Under the pieces are notes generated by a model. That model worked only from the letters and a program-made list of their open reading frames with translations. It was not told where the DNA came from and did no database searches. From contig MGOU01000023.1 of the NCBI GenBank assembly GCA_001795385.1, forward strand, positions 1 to 55,577: a DNA stretch of 55,577 bases, read 5' to 3'. Positions within the stretch are counted from its first letter, which is position 1. The number at the start of each line of letters is the position of its first letter. Both the position numbers and the translations under genes were made by a program. Source of the DNA: Clostridiales bacterium GWD2_32_19. GTDB lineage: Bacteria; Bacillota; Clostridia; Lachnospirales; UBA12420. Positions 15,484-24,602 of this stretch are shown piece after piece.

Positions 15484-17148
15484 ATGGAAGATATAGTATA
15501 CGTGTATGTAAACGAAAAAGAAAAAAGACATTATAAGAAAGGTACAACATTACTTGAAATAAGTAAAGACTTCAAGGATGATTATAAAACATTGATAGTG
15601 CTAGCGAAGATAGATAATGAGCTGTTTGAGCTTAATGTAAAAGTAGATGTGGATTGTAATATAACCTTTTATGATTTGACTAGTGCTGATGGTAGAAGAG
15701 TGTACATAAGAAGTATGACTTTTGTTCTAAATATGGCTATATTAGAATTGCATAAAGAGTGCAAACTTATGGTATATCACTCTATTGATGAAGGTTTATA
15801 TTGTGAAATAAAGGATGAGTATGGGAATTTCTTATCAGAAGGCGAATTAAATAAGATTGAAGAAAGAATGGGTGAAATAGTTGCAAGGAATTTTATTTTT
15901 GAAAAGATTACATTAACTAAGAAACAGGCAATTGCAAAGTTTGCAGAAAACAAGACACTTAAGAAAATAAAGTTGTTTAAATATAGAAACGCATCAGAAG
16001 TAAATTTATATAAGCTAGATTGGTTATATGATTATTATTATGGATATATGGTGCCAAGCACAGGGTATTTGCAACAATTTAAACTTACAAATAAGATACC
16101 AGGTTTTATTTTGAACGATCCTTCAAATTGTAATGAAGAATGTAAAGTCAAAATTAACAATTCTGAAAAAATGTTTAATGTATTTATGGAATCGGCAAAG
16201 TGGGCAGAAATTTTGGGTGTAAATACAGTTGCTGATTTAAATGATACTATTTCAAGTGGACAAATAGGGGAACTAATACTTATATCAGAGGCAATACAAG
16301 AGAAAAAAATAGGCATTATTGCTGATATGATACAAAAAAGAGAATCTAAAGTAGGTGTTGTGCTTATAGCAGGACCATCTTCGTCTGGAAAGACAACATT
16401 TTCAAAAAGATTATCAATTCAATTAAAAGCAGATGGATATAGTCCACATGCTATATGTCTAGATGATTATTTTATTGATAGAGAGCATACTCCAATTGAT
16501 GAGGACGGAAAGCCTGATTTTGAAGCGCTTGAAGCACTAGATACTGAGTTGTTCAATCAAAATGTAAATGACTTGTTAGCAGGTAAAGAAGTAGATATGC
16601 CATCGTTTAATTTTAAAAAAGGACAAAGAGAATATAAAGGCAATATAATGAAAATGAAAAGCAACGATATACTCGTGATTGAAGGTATTCATGGTTTGAA
16701 TCCAAAATTAACACAAAATATAGCTAATGACAAGAAATTTAAAATATATGTAAGTGCATTAACACAAATAAACCTTGATGAGCATAACCGAATACCAACT
16801 ACGGATAATAGATTACTCAGAAGAATAGTACGCGACAATAATTTTAGAGGATATAGCGCAGTAAGAACCATTGATATGTGGACACAGGTAAGAAAGGGAG
16901 AAGAAAAAAATATATTCCCATATCAAGAAGAAGCAGATGTAATGTTTAACTCTGCAATGGTATATGAAATAGCGGTGCTAAAACAATATGCAGCACCTTT
17001 GTTATATAACATAGATGAAACTATGCCACAATACGCAGAAGCGAAAAGATTACTAAAATTCTTAGACTATATACTAGGAATAGACAATGACAGAATCCCA
17101 TCAAACTCACTTGTGAGGGAGTTTATTGGTGGAAGCTGTTTTGAATAA
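15484..17148 (+). CDS. TGS-domain nucleoside kinase (uridine kinase-like)
   Basis: 554 residues. The N-terminus (about 1-65) is a TGS/ubiquitin-like domain, followed by a region resembling the second domain of threonyl-tRNA synthetase (about 70-200, with YHSIDEGLYCEI). The C-terminal half is a P-loop kinase: IAGPSSSGKTTFSKRLS (about 297-313), CLDDYFIDREHTP (about 328-340), DILVIEGIHGLNP (about 397-409), and the lid RRIVRDNNFRGY. This fusion is common in Clostridia and annotated as uridine/nucleoside kinase; the substrate is inferred. Start ATG with AAGGAGG. A shortened family A repeat and an intrinsic terminator follow. Confidence 0.88.
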   Translation: MEDIVYVYVNEKEKRHYKKGTTLLEISKDFKDDYKTLIVLAKIDNELFELNVKVDVDCNITFYDLTSADGRRVYIRSMTFVLNMAILELHKECKLMVYHSIDEGLYCEIKDEYGNFLSEGELNKIEERMGEIVARNFIFEKITLTKKQAIAKFAENKTLKKIKLFKYRNASEVNLYKLDWLYDYYYGYMVPSTGYLQQFKLTNKIPGFILNDPSNCNEECKVKINNSEKMFNVFMESAKWAEILGVNTVADLNDTISSGQIGELILISEAIQEKKIGIIADMIQKRESKVGVVLIAGPSSSGKTTFSKRLSIQLKADGYSPHAICLDDYFIDREHTPIDEDGKPDFEALEALDTELFNQNVNDLLAGKEVDMPSFNFKKGQREYKGNIMKMKSNDILVIEGIHGLNPKLTQNIANDKKFKIYVSALTQINLDEHNRIPTTDNRLLRRIVRDNNFRGYSAVRTIDMWTQVRKGEEKNIFPYQEEADVMFNSAMVYEIAVLKQYAAPLLYNIDETMPQYAEAKRLLKFLDYILGIDNDRIPSNSLVREFIGGSCFE

Positions 17149-17164
17149 ATAAAGAGGGCTTGTT

Positions 17165-17214
17165 GATCTCTTTGGGTTTAATTTCCCCTCGGCTTGCCAC
17201 GGGGAGATTCATTA
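17165..17214 (+). repeat. Repeat family A, deletion form (A6)
   Basis: It joins the two outer ends of family A (GATCTCTTTGGG... and ...CACGGGGAGATTCATT) with the central CATTGCGAGG hairpin missing. Confidence 0.6.
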
Positions 17215-17228
17215 ATGAAACAGTGATT

Positions 17229-17262
17229 GAGGGATCTAATGGTTTATAAGATCCCTCTTTTT
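17229..17262 (+). terminator. Intrinsic terminator
   Basis: The 9-bp stem GAGGGATCT/AGATCCCTC is followed by TTTTT, downstream of the nucleoside kinase. Confidence 0.8.
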
Positions 17263-17341
17263 AGTGAAAGAACTTGAAAAATGTAAAAATATGGGTTATG
17301 ATCAAAAGATGCTAAAAACGGACATGAATGGAGGAAAAGCT

Positions 17342-17773
17342 ATGTTTGATAAAAGATATGATATTGTAAAATCTTCGTTAGTAATGGCGAATCTTCATGT
17401 ATTTAGGGAAGGTGGAATAGAAGGAGAATATAAATATTATGAAACAGATAAAGATATACCGTTTGTAGAGGGCGTTATTGAAAGTATAGATTATAATGGA
17501 CTTGTAGAAGTAGGACCTTCTAGAGAAATTACAAATTTGACGAACGAATTTACCTCCATTTTAATAAGAGAGGAAAGTTTAGATGAAATCATACCAACTG
17601 ATTATTGTAAAATATGTGTAAAGGCGCTTAGAAGGCATGATGAAGCTAAAGTTGAAGTTTTTGATGATATAAGAAATGCATTACTAGAGAATGTGGAATA
17701 TTATAAAACACTAGAATCACAATCAAGTGAAGAAATACATGTTTCTAAGTTTGTAGATCATGGAATGGAATAA
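17342..17773 (+). CDS. Conserved-looking hypothetical protein, 143 aa
   Basis: The ATG at 17342 follows AATGGAGG; earlier in-frame starts lie within or next to the terminator. The product (MFDKRYDIVKSSLVMANLHV...) is soluble and acidic, with no signal peptide or membrane segment. Predicted alpha/beta pattern; a single Cys in DYCKICVKALRRHDEAK gives a Cys-x-x-Cys pair that could bind metal but has no partner pair. It is followed by a bidirectional terminator. I do not recognise the family. Confidence 0.65.
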   Translation: MFDKRYDIVKSSLVMANLHVFREGGIEGEYKYYETDKDIPFVEGVIESIDYNGLVEVGPSREITNLTNEFTSILIREESLDEIIPTDYCKICVKALRRHDEAKVEVFDDIRNALLENVEYYKTLESQSSEEIHVSKFVDHGME

Positions 17774-17814
17774 AAATGCAAGAGCTAGTACCCCATGAAT
17801 GTGAAATATTACAA

Positions 17815-17843
17815 TAAAAAAATAGAGCCATTTGCTCTATTTT
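17815..17843. terminator. Bidirectional terminator between convergent genes
   Basis: The stem AAATAGAGC/GCTCTATTT with a CATTT loop has A and T runs on both sides. It serves the 17342 gene and the opposing SPFH gene. Confidence 0.75.
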
Positions 17844-17852
17844 GGAGTTCTT

Positions 17853-18824
17853 CTATTTTTTACCACTCAACATTTCTTTTACACCAGCTATTGATCCAAG
17901 TAATGATACCGCTTCTGATGGTATTATTAGCTTTGCTGAATTAGATTGAGCCATTTTTTCTAATGCTTCAATACCTTTTATACTAATTACTGCTGCAGAA
18001 GGGTCAGCAGCTTTGATTGCATCTAATACTACTTTGTTTCCTTTTGCTGTAGCTTCCTGAACTAATATTATAGCTTCGGCTTCTCCAGTAGCTCTTAAAA
18101 TTTGAGCTTCTTTTTCACCTTCAGATCTACGAATATTAGATTCTTTGTCGGCCTCTGCATTAAGGATGGCTGCTTGCTTTAGTCCTTCGGCTGTAGTAAT
18201 GGCTGCTAGTTTTTGACCTTCAGCCGTAAGAATTGCCTCTCTTTTTAGTCTTTCAGCACGCATTTGTCTTTCCATAGAATCTTGTATATCTCTTGGTGGC
18301 ATTATGTTTTTAAGTTCAACACGATTTACTTTTATACCCCAAGGGTCTGTAGCTACATCGAGTATTTCACGTAATTTAGTATTAACTATATCCCTTGAAG
18401 TCAGTGTTCCATCAAGATCAAGGTCTCCTATTATATTACGAAGAGTAGTAGCAGTTAAATTTTCTATTGCATTTAGTGGATTTGATATTTGATATATAAA
18501 ATTAACTGGGTCAGTAACCTTAAAATAGATAACTGTGTCTATTTGCATAGCAATGTTATCTTTTGTAATAACTGCTTGAGGCGGGAAATCTATAACTTGC
18601 TCTCTAAGGTCAATTACAGCTTTCATATTATCAAGGAACGGAATAAGAAAGTTTACACCTGTTTCAGCTTTCTTATGAAATTTACCTAATCTTTCAATTA
18701 GACCTATTGTTGATTGTGAAATTATTTTAACACTTGCGATGGCTACAATAATAACAAATAGAAAGATACCACCAAACATCATTAAAATCGGATCTTGAGA
18801 ACTCATACTATTTAATAAAACCAT
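17853..18824 (-). CDS. SPFH/band 7 (stomatin-like) membrane protein
   Basis: 323 residues. One N-terminal membrane helix (about 14-36), then the SPFH domain (GLIERLGKFHKKAETGVNFL, DLREQVIDFPPQ, VYFKVTDP-like as IYFKVTDPVNFIYQ), then an Ala/Glu-rich coiled coil (about 190-265, with AEGQKLAAITTAEGLKQAAI). This is the QmcA/stomatin type that builds oligomeric scaffolds in functional membrane microdomains. It is followed, upstream on the same strand, by an NfeD protein 50 bp away, the classic SPFH-NfeD partnership. The start has a strong RBS (AAAGGAGGAG). Confidence 0.93.
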   Translation of the reverse strand: MVLLNSMSSQDPILMMFGGIFLFVIIVAIASVKIISQSTIGLIERLGKFHKKAETGVNFLIPFLDNMKAVIDLREQVIDFPPQAVITKDNIAMQIDTVIYFKVTDPVNFIYQISNPLNAIENLTATTLRNIIGDLDLDGTLTSRDIVNTKLREILDVATDPWGIKVNRVELKNIMPPRDIQDSMERQMRAERLKREAILTAEGQKLAAITTAEGLKQAAILNAEADKESNIRRSEGEKEAQILRATGEAEAIILVQEATAKGNKVVLDAIKAADPSAAVISIKGIEALEKMAQSNSAKLIIPSEAVSLLGSIAGVKEMLSGKK

Positions 18825-18873
18825 TTAATACTCCTCCTTTTTAGTTCCTTATTCATAATTGAAAGGAACTTTT

Positions 18874-19311
18874 TTATTCGTTTACTTTGGAAACGACAAC
18901 TTTAACACCTTTTATTTCTTCTACTTTTACTACTGAATCATTAGATATGATTTGCCCGTCTTTAGACACAGCAGACCATACTTCACCCCGTATTGAGACC
19001 TGGCCTTCATTAAGAGCAGGATTAATCTCTAGTATAACAGTACCTTTTGAATCAATAATAGAATCAAGATTGGTTTTGTGGTTATGCTTTGAATCTAAAA
19101 ACTTTTTTACAAAAGGCCTAGTATATAGGACTAAAGTGAAAGAAACTAGTAAGAAAACAGAAAGTTGACCATATAATGATACATTTAGTAGGTCAAAGAT
19201 ACATGCTAACATAGCACCTACAGTAAACCATATTAATATAAATGCGTTCGTAGCTAGTTCTAAGACAGCAAATGTAAGTGCTACAATAATCCAAATAATC
19301 CATAATTCCAT
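18874..19311 (-). CDS. NfeD family membrane protein
   Basis: 145 residues from the ATG at 19311 (MELWIIWIIVAL), which follows GGGTGGTGA; an upstream alternative start at 19338 would only add a poorly supported 9 residues. Three hydrophobic helices in the first ~75 residues precede an OB-fold C-terminal domain (KGTVILEINPALNEGQVSIRG is split here: KGTVILEINPAL, then EGQVSIRGEVW). NfeD OB domains pair with SPFH proteins; this one is first gene of the minus-strand operon, immediately before the stomatin-like gene. Role inferred as membrane-microdomain organisation. Confidence 0.92.
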   Translation of the reverse strand: MELWIIWIIVALTFAVLELATNAFILIWFTVGAMLACIFDLLNVSLYGQLSVFLLVSFTLVLYTRPFVKKFLDSKHNHKTNLDSIIDSKGTVILEINPALNEGQVSIRGEVWSAVSKDGQIISNDSVVKVEEIKGVKVVVSKVNE

Positions 19312-19574
19312 AAAATCACCACCCTTCGTAATACACAATTTATAGTGTATATTTATTTTATCTACCCTGAAAGGATAGAGTGTAAAATATAAAATTCAAT
19401 TACTTAGTTGTTACTAATATATATATCTTTCATTGTATCAAATTATGAGATTTTTTGCAATATATAAAAATATATTTAATAAATGTAATAATTGAAAATA
19501 TTGTAAATATAATTTACTAGAAGAGATTGTCACGCATTTTACGCTGCAATCATAATAAGAGGAGGAATAAATAG

Positions 19575-21053
19575 ATGGAAAATTTCAATATATACAAAGA
19601 CATAGCAGAAAGAACAAATGGTGATATTTACATAGGTGTTGTAGGCCCAGTTAGAACGGGAAAATCAACATTCATAAAGCGTTTTATGGATTTGTTTGTA
19701 ATTCCAAACATAGAAAATAATTTTGCAAAAGAGAGGGCTCAAGATGAATTGCCACAAAGTTCTGATGGAACTACTATAATGACGACAGAACCAAAATTTA
19801 TACCAAATGAGTCAGCCTTGGTAACTTTAAACGATGACATAAGTTTTAAACTTAGGATGATAGACTGTGTAGGATATGTAGTAAAAGGTGCTAATGGTCA
19901 TTTTGAAGGCGAAAATCCTAGGATGGTACATACACCATGGAGCGAAGATGACATGCCGTTTGAAAAAGCTGCAGAAATGGGTACATATAAAGTAATATCA
20001 GATCACTCAACAATAGGGTTAGTTGTAACAACAGATGGCAGTATAACAGGTATTCCACGTGAAAATTATGAAGAAGCAGAAGAAAAGACAATAAGTCAGC
20101 TAAAGGCCATAAACAAGCCGTTTGTAATTTTGCTAAATTCTAGAACACCACATTCAGAGAGTGTTCAAAATCTGGCAAAAATAATGACAGAAAAACACGG
20201 CACATATGTAATGCCAATAAATTGTTTGCAACTTAAGAGAGAAGATGTTACAAATATACTTGAAAAGATACTATATGAATTTCCAATGCAAGAGATGAGA
20301 ATAAACTTTCCAAAATGGTTAGAAGGTATGGATGATAATTATTGGTTAAAGAAAAATTTGATAGATTATTTAAAGGTAAGTTCTGAAAAAATGATGAAAA
20401 TATCTGATGTAAAAAAAGCAGTAGATGATTACTCAGAAAGTGATTATGTAAAAAAGACATATTTGAATTCTATAGATTTAGCACAAGGAGTAGCAAATGT
20501 AGATTTATCTCTACTTGATGAGTTGTTTTATGAGGTAATTAGTGATACTGCAGGGATACAAATAAGTAGCGATACCGAGCTAATTAGCATACTAAAAAAA
20601 CTTGCAGATATAAAGCAACAATATGAAAAAGTTTCATATGCTTTGGCAGAAGTGGAACAGAAAGGTTACGGTATAGTAATACCAAAACTTGAGGAGCTTA
20701 CACTAGATGATCCACAAATAATAAGACAGGGCAATAAATTTGGGGTTAAACTAAGAGCTCGAGGACCTTCTCTTCATATTATAAAAGCAAATATAGAAAC
20801 AGAGATTTCACCAATTGTAGGAACAGAGGAGCAAAGTCAGGATTTGCTTGACTATCTTACAGGCGAGGTAGAGAAAGACCCAAGAAAGATATGGAATTCG
20901 AATTTGTTTGGAAAACCTCTGCATGAACTTGTAAGTGGGGAATTACAAAGCAAGATAAATAAAATGACATATGATTCGCAGGAACGCTTGCAGGAGACCT
21001 TACAGAGAGTGATTAATGATGGTAGTGGAAATTTGATTTGTATAGTGTTGTAA
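19575..21053 (+). CDS. spoIVA: Stage IV sporulation protein A, spore coat base-layer ATPase
   Basis: 492 residues, the family's normal length. The N-terminal Walker A is GVVGPVRTGKSTFIKRF (about 22-38), with a Walker-B-like RMIDCVGYVV (about 95) and LLNSRTPHSE for base contact, a TRAFAC-like ATPase. The middle and C-terminal regions continue to the conserved ending SGNLICIVL. SpoIVA polymerises on the outer forespore surface as the basement of the coat and is made in the mother cell. It is the main evidence that this organism forms endospores. RBS AGAGGAGG. The region just upstream (about 19530-19556, CATAATAA-like -10) could be a sigma-E promoter, but the match is weak. Confidence 0.97.
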   Translation: MENFNIYKDIAERTNGDIYIGVVGPVRTGKSTFIKRFMDLFVIPNIENNFAKERAQDELPQSSDGTTIMTTEPKFIPNESALVTLNDDISFKLRMIDCVGYVVKGANGHFEGENPRMVHTPWSEDDMPFEKAAEMGTYKVISDHSTIGLVVTTDGSITGIPRENYEEAEEKTISQLKAINKPFVILLNSRTPHSESVQNLAKIMTEKHGTYVMPINCLQLKREDVTNILEKILYEFPMQEMRINFPKWLEGMDDNYWLKKNLIDYLKVSSEKMMKISDVKKAVDDYSESDYVKKTYLNSIDLAQGVANVDLSLLDELFYEVISDTAGIQISSDTELISILKKLADIKQQYEKVSYALAEVEQKGYGIVIPKLEELTLDDPQIIRQGNKFGVKLRARGPSLHIIKANIETEISPIVGTEEQSQDLLDYLTGEVEKDPRKIWNSNLFGKPLHELVSGELQSKINKMTYDSQERLQETLQRVINDGSGNLICIVL

Positions 21054-21125
21054 ATGGGTTAATTGCTTTAAAAAAAAAGTAATCTATGAACAGAGATTTT
21101 AGATTATTAGTGTTTGAAATAAAAT

Positions 21126-21167
21126 AAAAATCTATCAAAATAACTGCTGATAGATTTTTATTTTTAT
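21126..21167. terminator. Terminator after spoIVA
   Basis: The 12-bp stem AAAAATCTATCA/TGATAGATTTTT has T-rich flanks and lies between spoIVA and the convergent 21179-21487 gene; it works in either direction. Confidence 0.75.
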
Positions 21168-21178
21168 AGTAATTTTTA

Positions 21179-21487
21179 TTAAGAATCAAATTCAATTGAA
21201 ATCTCTTTTGGCAAAATAGATTCATGTATTAATGCATTGGTAGAACCGTTAAAAACACGGGTTATGAAGTTTTCATCAGTTTGTCCCACTACCTCTACTA
21301 TTGTGTCTCCAATTTCTGCTTTATTGCTGATACCGGAGAAGCCATATTTAATTTCTTCACCATTTGTTTTTTGATATTCTGGATCAACCGCAACGACTAT
21401 ACCTTCATTACTTTCTATAGTTCCATCAGGATTTTCCAGAGGTTCATCAAATTTAGAAATAACATTTCCTTCGCATACTATACCCAC
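21179..21487 (-). CDS. Hypothetical protein, 102 aa
   Basis: A minus-strand frame with a ribosome site (AGAGGTG, 12-13 bases before the ATG). The product is acidic and beta-rich (GIVVAVDPEYQKTNGEE, then AEIGDTIVEVVGQTDENF), with no membrane segment. It stands alone between the spoIVA terminator and the sbcD promoter, on the opposite strand to both. No family recognised; sequence character and RBS favour a real gene over a chance frame. Confidence 0.55.
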   Translation of the reverse strand: MGIVCEGNVISKFDEPLENPDGTIESNEGIVVAVDPEYQKTNGEEIKYGFSGISNKAEIGDTIVEVVGQTDENFITRVFNGSTNALIHESILPKEISIEFDS

Positions 21488-21611
21488 ACTAGCACCTCTT
21501 TTTGTCTTATTTTGATTGTTTACTTTATTGTATTATATACCATAATTTTACATATGTCAATAATATATTAAATATTTTACATTTTTTGTATTTAAAAAGT
21601 AATAAAATTAC

Positions 21612-21640
21612 TTGAATTTTTTTATTTTATAGAGTAAAAT
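21612..21640 (+). promoter_or_regulatory. Promoter of sbcD
   Basis: TTGAAT (21612-21617), 17 bp, TAAAAT (21635-21640), about 33 bp before the preferred start. Confidence 0.5.
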
Positions 21641-21672
21641 GGAAATATAGATTAAAAATGGAGTTGAATGGT

Positions 21673-22962
21673 ATGGGAGACAGTATAAGGTTTATACATT
21701 GCAGTGATATACATCTGGGAGCTAATCCTTATGGTATAGAGGAAAGATTTGAAGATATGGGAAGAGCTTTTATGCAGGTTGTGGCTTGTGCAATCAGTGA
21801 AAAGGTTGATTTTGTTTTGATTGCGGGAGATTTTTTTCATCAAAAAAATCTTAATGCAAAAACATTAGAGCAAGCTGTGAATTTACTTGAGCCACTCAAA
21901 GATGCAGGTATACCTGTATATATGACTGAGGGTAATCATGATATGGCCACATACACCAATATTTATAGTTGGCTTGATTTCTTGTGTCAAAAAGAGTACA
22001 TATACCTGCTAAAGCCTGATACAGATGAAGAGGGAGCACAGGTGCTTATGGAGAAATCATCGGTATCAAAAAGTGGAGGTATATATGAAACAGATACTTG
22101 CTACATAGTGGGTCTAGGATATCCGGGAGCAACGGCGGGGATTATGATAAATAAGCTTTCAGCATTTATTCCAGATAATGGGGTGAAACCAGTAATTATA
22201 ATGTTACATACAGGAATAGATAAATTCTTGACTGAGGGTATGGGCGGACTTAGAGAAGAGGAGCTCACTCCTGTAACCCTAAAAAGTGACTACATAGCAT
22301 TAGGACACATACATACTAGATATGACAATAAAGACATGAAATACTATAATCCAGGATCGATAGAAAATGTGAAGATAGAGTCGCTTACAAAGAATAAAGA
22401 GAATAGAGAAAAAGGGTTCTATCTAGTAGACTTGGCAAAAGGCACAAGAAATGTGGAGACTGAATTTAAAAAAGTGGACATACGAAACTCGATCAATATA
22501 GAGGTTGACATAACAGGATTAAGTAGCCAAACAGAAGGTATAGTGACTAAAATAAAAACAGAAGTTGATAAAATACATACAAATAATGATGACATAATAC
22601 TAAATATCAAGCTTGTAGGAACATTGATTGATGGAGTAACCGTTTTAGATATAAACGCTCTAAAAAAGGAAGTAAAAACACTGATAAATGTTATATATAT
22701 TGAGATATTAAATAACTTACAAGCAAAAAATTCAGGTGAACTAACGCTAAAAGAAAATCAAACAAGAGAAGAGATTGACAGAGAAGTATTACTGAAACTT
22801 ATAGAAAATGAAGGCTTTGATGAAAAGGACGCAGAGAAACTGCTAAATATTGTGATGCACATAAAAGAACAAGCTACGGAAGGTTCTATAACTATGGACA
22901 TGCAAGAGGGAATGGATATAAAGGGTCTTGTAGAGAAATATGTAGAAGGTGACTTATTATAA
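21673..22962 (+). CDS. sbcD: Nuclease SbcCD subunit D (Mre11-like)
   Basis: A metallophosphoesterase nuclease that with SbcC cleaves DNA hairpins and blocked ends. Motifs: IRFIHCSDIHLGANPYG (start), DFVLIAGDFFHQKN, YMTEGNHDMA, LHTGID and LGHIHTRYDN, covering the Mre11 metal ligands (DxH, GD, GNHD, H, GHxH). The ATG at 21673 has GGAG nine bases upstream; an ATG at 21658 in the same frame is the alternative. About 429 residues. SbcC is normally next door; here it starts 2.3 kb later because a GNAT, exonuclease III and NUDIX block lies between. A family B repeat begins 17 bp after the stop. Confidence 0.92.
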   Translation: MGDSIRFIHCSDIHLGANPYGIEERFEDMGRAFMQVVACAISEKVDFVLIAGDFFHQKNLNAKTLEQAVNLLEPLKDAGIPVYMTEGNHDMATYTNIYSWLDFLCQKEYIYLLKPDTDEEGAQVLMEKSSVSKSGGIYETDTCYIVGLGYPGATAGIMINKLSAFIPDNGVKPVIIMLHTGIDKFLTEGMGGLREEELTPVTLKSDYIALGHIHTRYDNKDMKYYNPGSIENVKIESLTKNKENREKGFYLVDLAKGTRNVETEFKKVDIRNSINIEVDITGLSSQTEGIVTKIKTEVDKIHTNNDDIILNIKLVGTLIDGVTVLDINALKKEVKTLINVIYIEILNNLQAKNSGELTLKENQTREEIDREVLLKLIENEGFDEKDAEKLLNIVMHIKEQATEGSITMDMQEGMDIKGLVEKYVEGDLL

Positions 22963-22978
22963 CCATTAAACTAAAGAA

Positions 22979-23047
22979 GATAGTGATAAAATACATTGAA
23001 TAAAAAGGGATATGTAGTATTTAGTACTATAAATATTTTACACTACC
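22979..23047 (+). mobile_element. Repeat family B, copy B1, with target-site duplication
   Basis: A 69-bp MITE-like element. Ends: GATAGTGATAAAATA and, inverted, GGTAGTGTAAAATAT. It is flanked by exact direct repeats CTAAAGAA (22971-22978 and 23048-23055; the match runs 11 bp as CTAAAGAAGAT). The internal part folds as a hairpin around AGTACT. It lies between sbcD and the RBS of the GNAT gene. Other copies are at 24680-24739, 35308-35387, 38042-38104 and 40755-40825, all in the same orientation relative to the next gene. Confidence 0.8.
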
Positions 23048-23070
23048 CTAAAGAAGATGGAGGAGATTAC

Positions 23071-23667
23071 ATGAAATACTTTAAGAAGATAGAAGGGGAA
23101 AAGGTTTTTATTTCTCCTATAAATCATGATGATTATGAAGTTTTTACAAAATGGAAAAACGATTTGGAAGATGTAGTTATGATGGGTTGGGATAGGGTAA
23201 GTTATGGTGTGTTGATGGAGAAAAATAATTTAGAAAATATAGCTAAAAATCCTGAAAACTATCAAATGTGTATTGTGTTAAAAGAAACTGAACAACTTAT
23301 TGGATATATATCGTTATTTGATGTAGACAATATAAATAGAACAGCGAAATTAGGAATGCAAGTAGGAGAAAAAGAATACAGGGGAAAAGGATATGGTGAA
23401 GAGGCCCTTGAATTAATATTAAGTTTTGCATTTAAAATGTTAAATATAAATAATGTAATGTTGTTTGTTTATGAATTTAATGATAAGGCTATAAATTTAT
23501 ATAAAAAAGTTGGATTTAAAGAAATCGGTAGAAGACGACAAGCATTTTATGTTAACAGGGTATATTTTGATGAGATTTTTATGGATATATTAAGTGATGA
23601 ATATAAATGTAAGTATTTAAATAACTTGCCAAAAAAAGAGGTAATGGTTAAACCGATAGGTATGTAA
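23071..23667 (+). CDS. GNAT family N-acetyltransferase (RimJ/RimL type)
   Basis: 198 residues from the ATG at 23071 behind GGAGGAG; sequence before it belongs to the family B repeat. GNAT core: KVFISPINHDDYEVFTKW, GYISLFDVD, GMQVGEKEYRGKGYGEEAL (motif A, the acetyl-CoA loop R-G-K-G-Y-G), and AINLYKKVGFKEIGRRRQAF (motif B). This is typical of the RimJ/RimL-like subgroup, which acetylates protein N-termini or small amines; substrate unknown. Part of the block separating sbcD from sbcC. Confidence 0.88.
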   Translation: MKYFKKIEGEKVFISPINHDDYEVFTKWKNDLEDVVMMGWDRVSYGVLMEKNNLENIAKNPENYQMCIVLKETEQLIGYISLFDVDNINRTAKLGMQVGEKEYRGKGYGEEALELILSFAFKMLNINNVMLFVYEFNDKAINLYKKVGFKEIGRRRQAFYVNRVYFDEIFMDILSDEYKCKYLNNLPKKEVMVKPIGM

Positions 23668-23810
23668 TTATGTTACATATGTAAGACAGAAAATAGATAA
23701 GATGTATGTATAAACTGTGTTTAACTTAGGTTATATGAGGATAGAGATATTGTTAATATTGTCTTATAAAAGAAATTGACTTTCAAGCCTAAAATAATGG
23801 AGGTATATTA

Positions 23811-24572
23811 GTGAAAATTATATCTTGGAATCTTAATGGAATAAGATCAGCAAATAAAAAAGGTTTTTTAGATTGGTTAACAGAAGTTTCAGCTGACTTG
23901 ATTTGTTTTCAAGAAACCAGAGCGACAGAAGAACAAATCAATGAAATAATTCCTAATATTGAAGGGTATAATTTGTACTTTAATAGTGCAAAAAGATTAG
24001 GCTATAGCGGCACAGGATTGATTTATAATAATAAATACATTAATATAAGTTCCCAAATATATATAAATAAATTTGATGAAGAGGGACGAACAATTATTAC
24101 TGAGTACCCTGAATTTGTATTAATAAATTCATATGTACCAAATGGAACCAGTAGATTAGAGTTTAAGCTAGAATACATAGACGAGCTATTAAAAATATGT
24201 GAACAATTAATTGCAGGTGGTAAAGAAATAATATTATGTACTGATTTTAATATAGCACATGATGAGATTGACTTATCACATCCAAAAGAGAATAAAAGAC
24301 GATCGGGATTTCTTGATGTTGAGAGAAAGATGTTTGATAAATTATTAAATATAGGTTTTATAGATACATACAGATATCTAAATCCAGATAAAAGAGAGTA
24401 TTCATGGATATCTTATAAAGCCAGAACTTTAGGTGGAGACTTTGGATGGAGATTTAGGTTTGATTATATATTTGTTACAAAGAATCTAATACAGAATGTA
24501 AAAAAAGCAATGATACATAATGATGTTTTTTATAGCGATCATTGTCCGATTGAATTAGAAATTGACATGTAG
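23811..24572 (+). CDS. exoA: Exodeoxyribonuclease III / AP endonuclease
   Basis: 253 residues, GTG start behind TGGAGG. EEP-fold nuclease motifs: SWNLNGIRSA (residues 5-14), DLICFQETRA (about 31-40), GYSGTGLIYN, SYVPNG, CTDFNIAHDEIDL (about 143-155), FGWRFRFDYIFV and SDHCPIELEI with the catalytic Asp-His. These match ExoIII/Xth enzymes that cut abasic sites and degrade 3' ends in base excision repair. Located with sbcD, sbcC and two NUDIX genes in a DNA-repair and pool-cleaning neighbourhood. The sequence FGWR in place of the usual longer aromatic loop is within family variation. Confidence 0.93.
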   Translation: MKIISWNLNGIRSANKKGFLDWLTEVSADLICFQETRATEEQINEIIPNIEGYNLYFNSAKRLGYSGTGLIYNNKYINISSQIYINKFDEEGRTIITEYPEFVLINSYVPNGTSRLEFKLEYIDELLKICEQLIAGGKEIILCTDFNIAHDEIDLSHPKENKRRSGFLDVERKMFDKLLNIGFIDTYRYLNPDKREYSWISYKARTLGGDFGWRFRFDYIFVTKNLIQNVKKAMIHNDVFYSDHCPIELEIDM

Positions 24573-24602
24573 AAGTAGAAAACAAAACACACCCTCCTAG
24601 AG

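Noticed and set aside
21013-21225. 70-codon minus-strand frame over the end of spoIVA
   Set aside because: It overlaps a terminator and a real gene, has no ribosome site, and has random composition.
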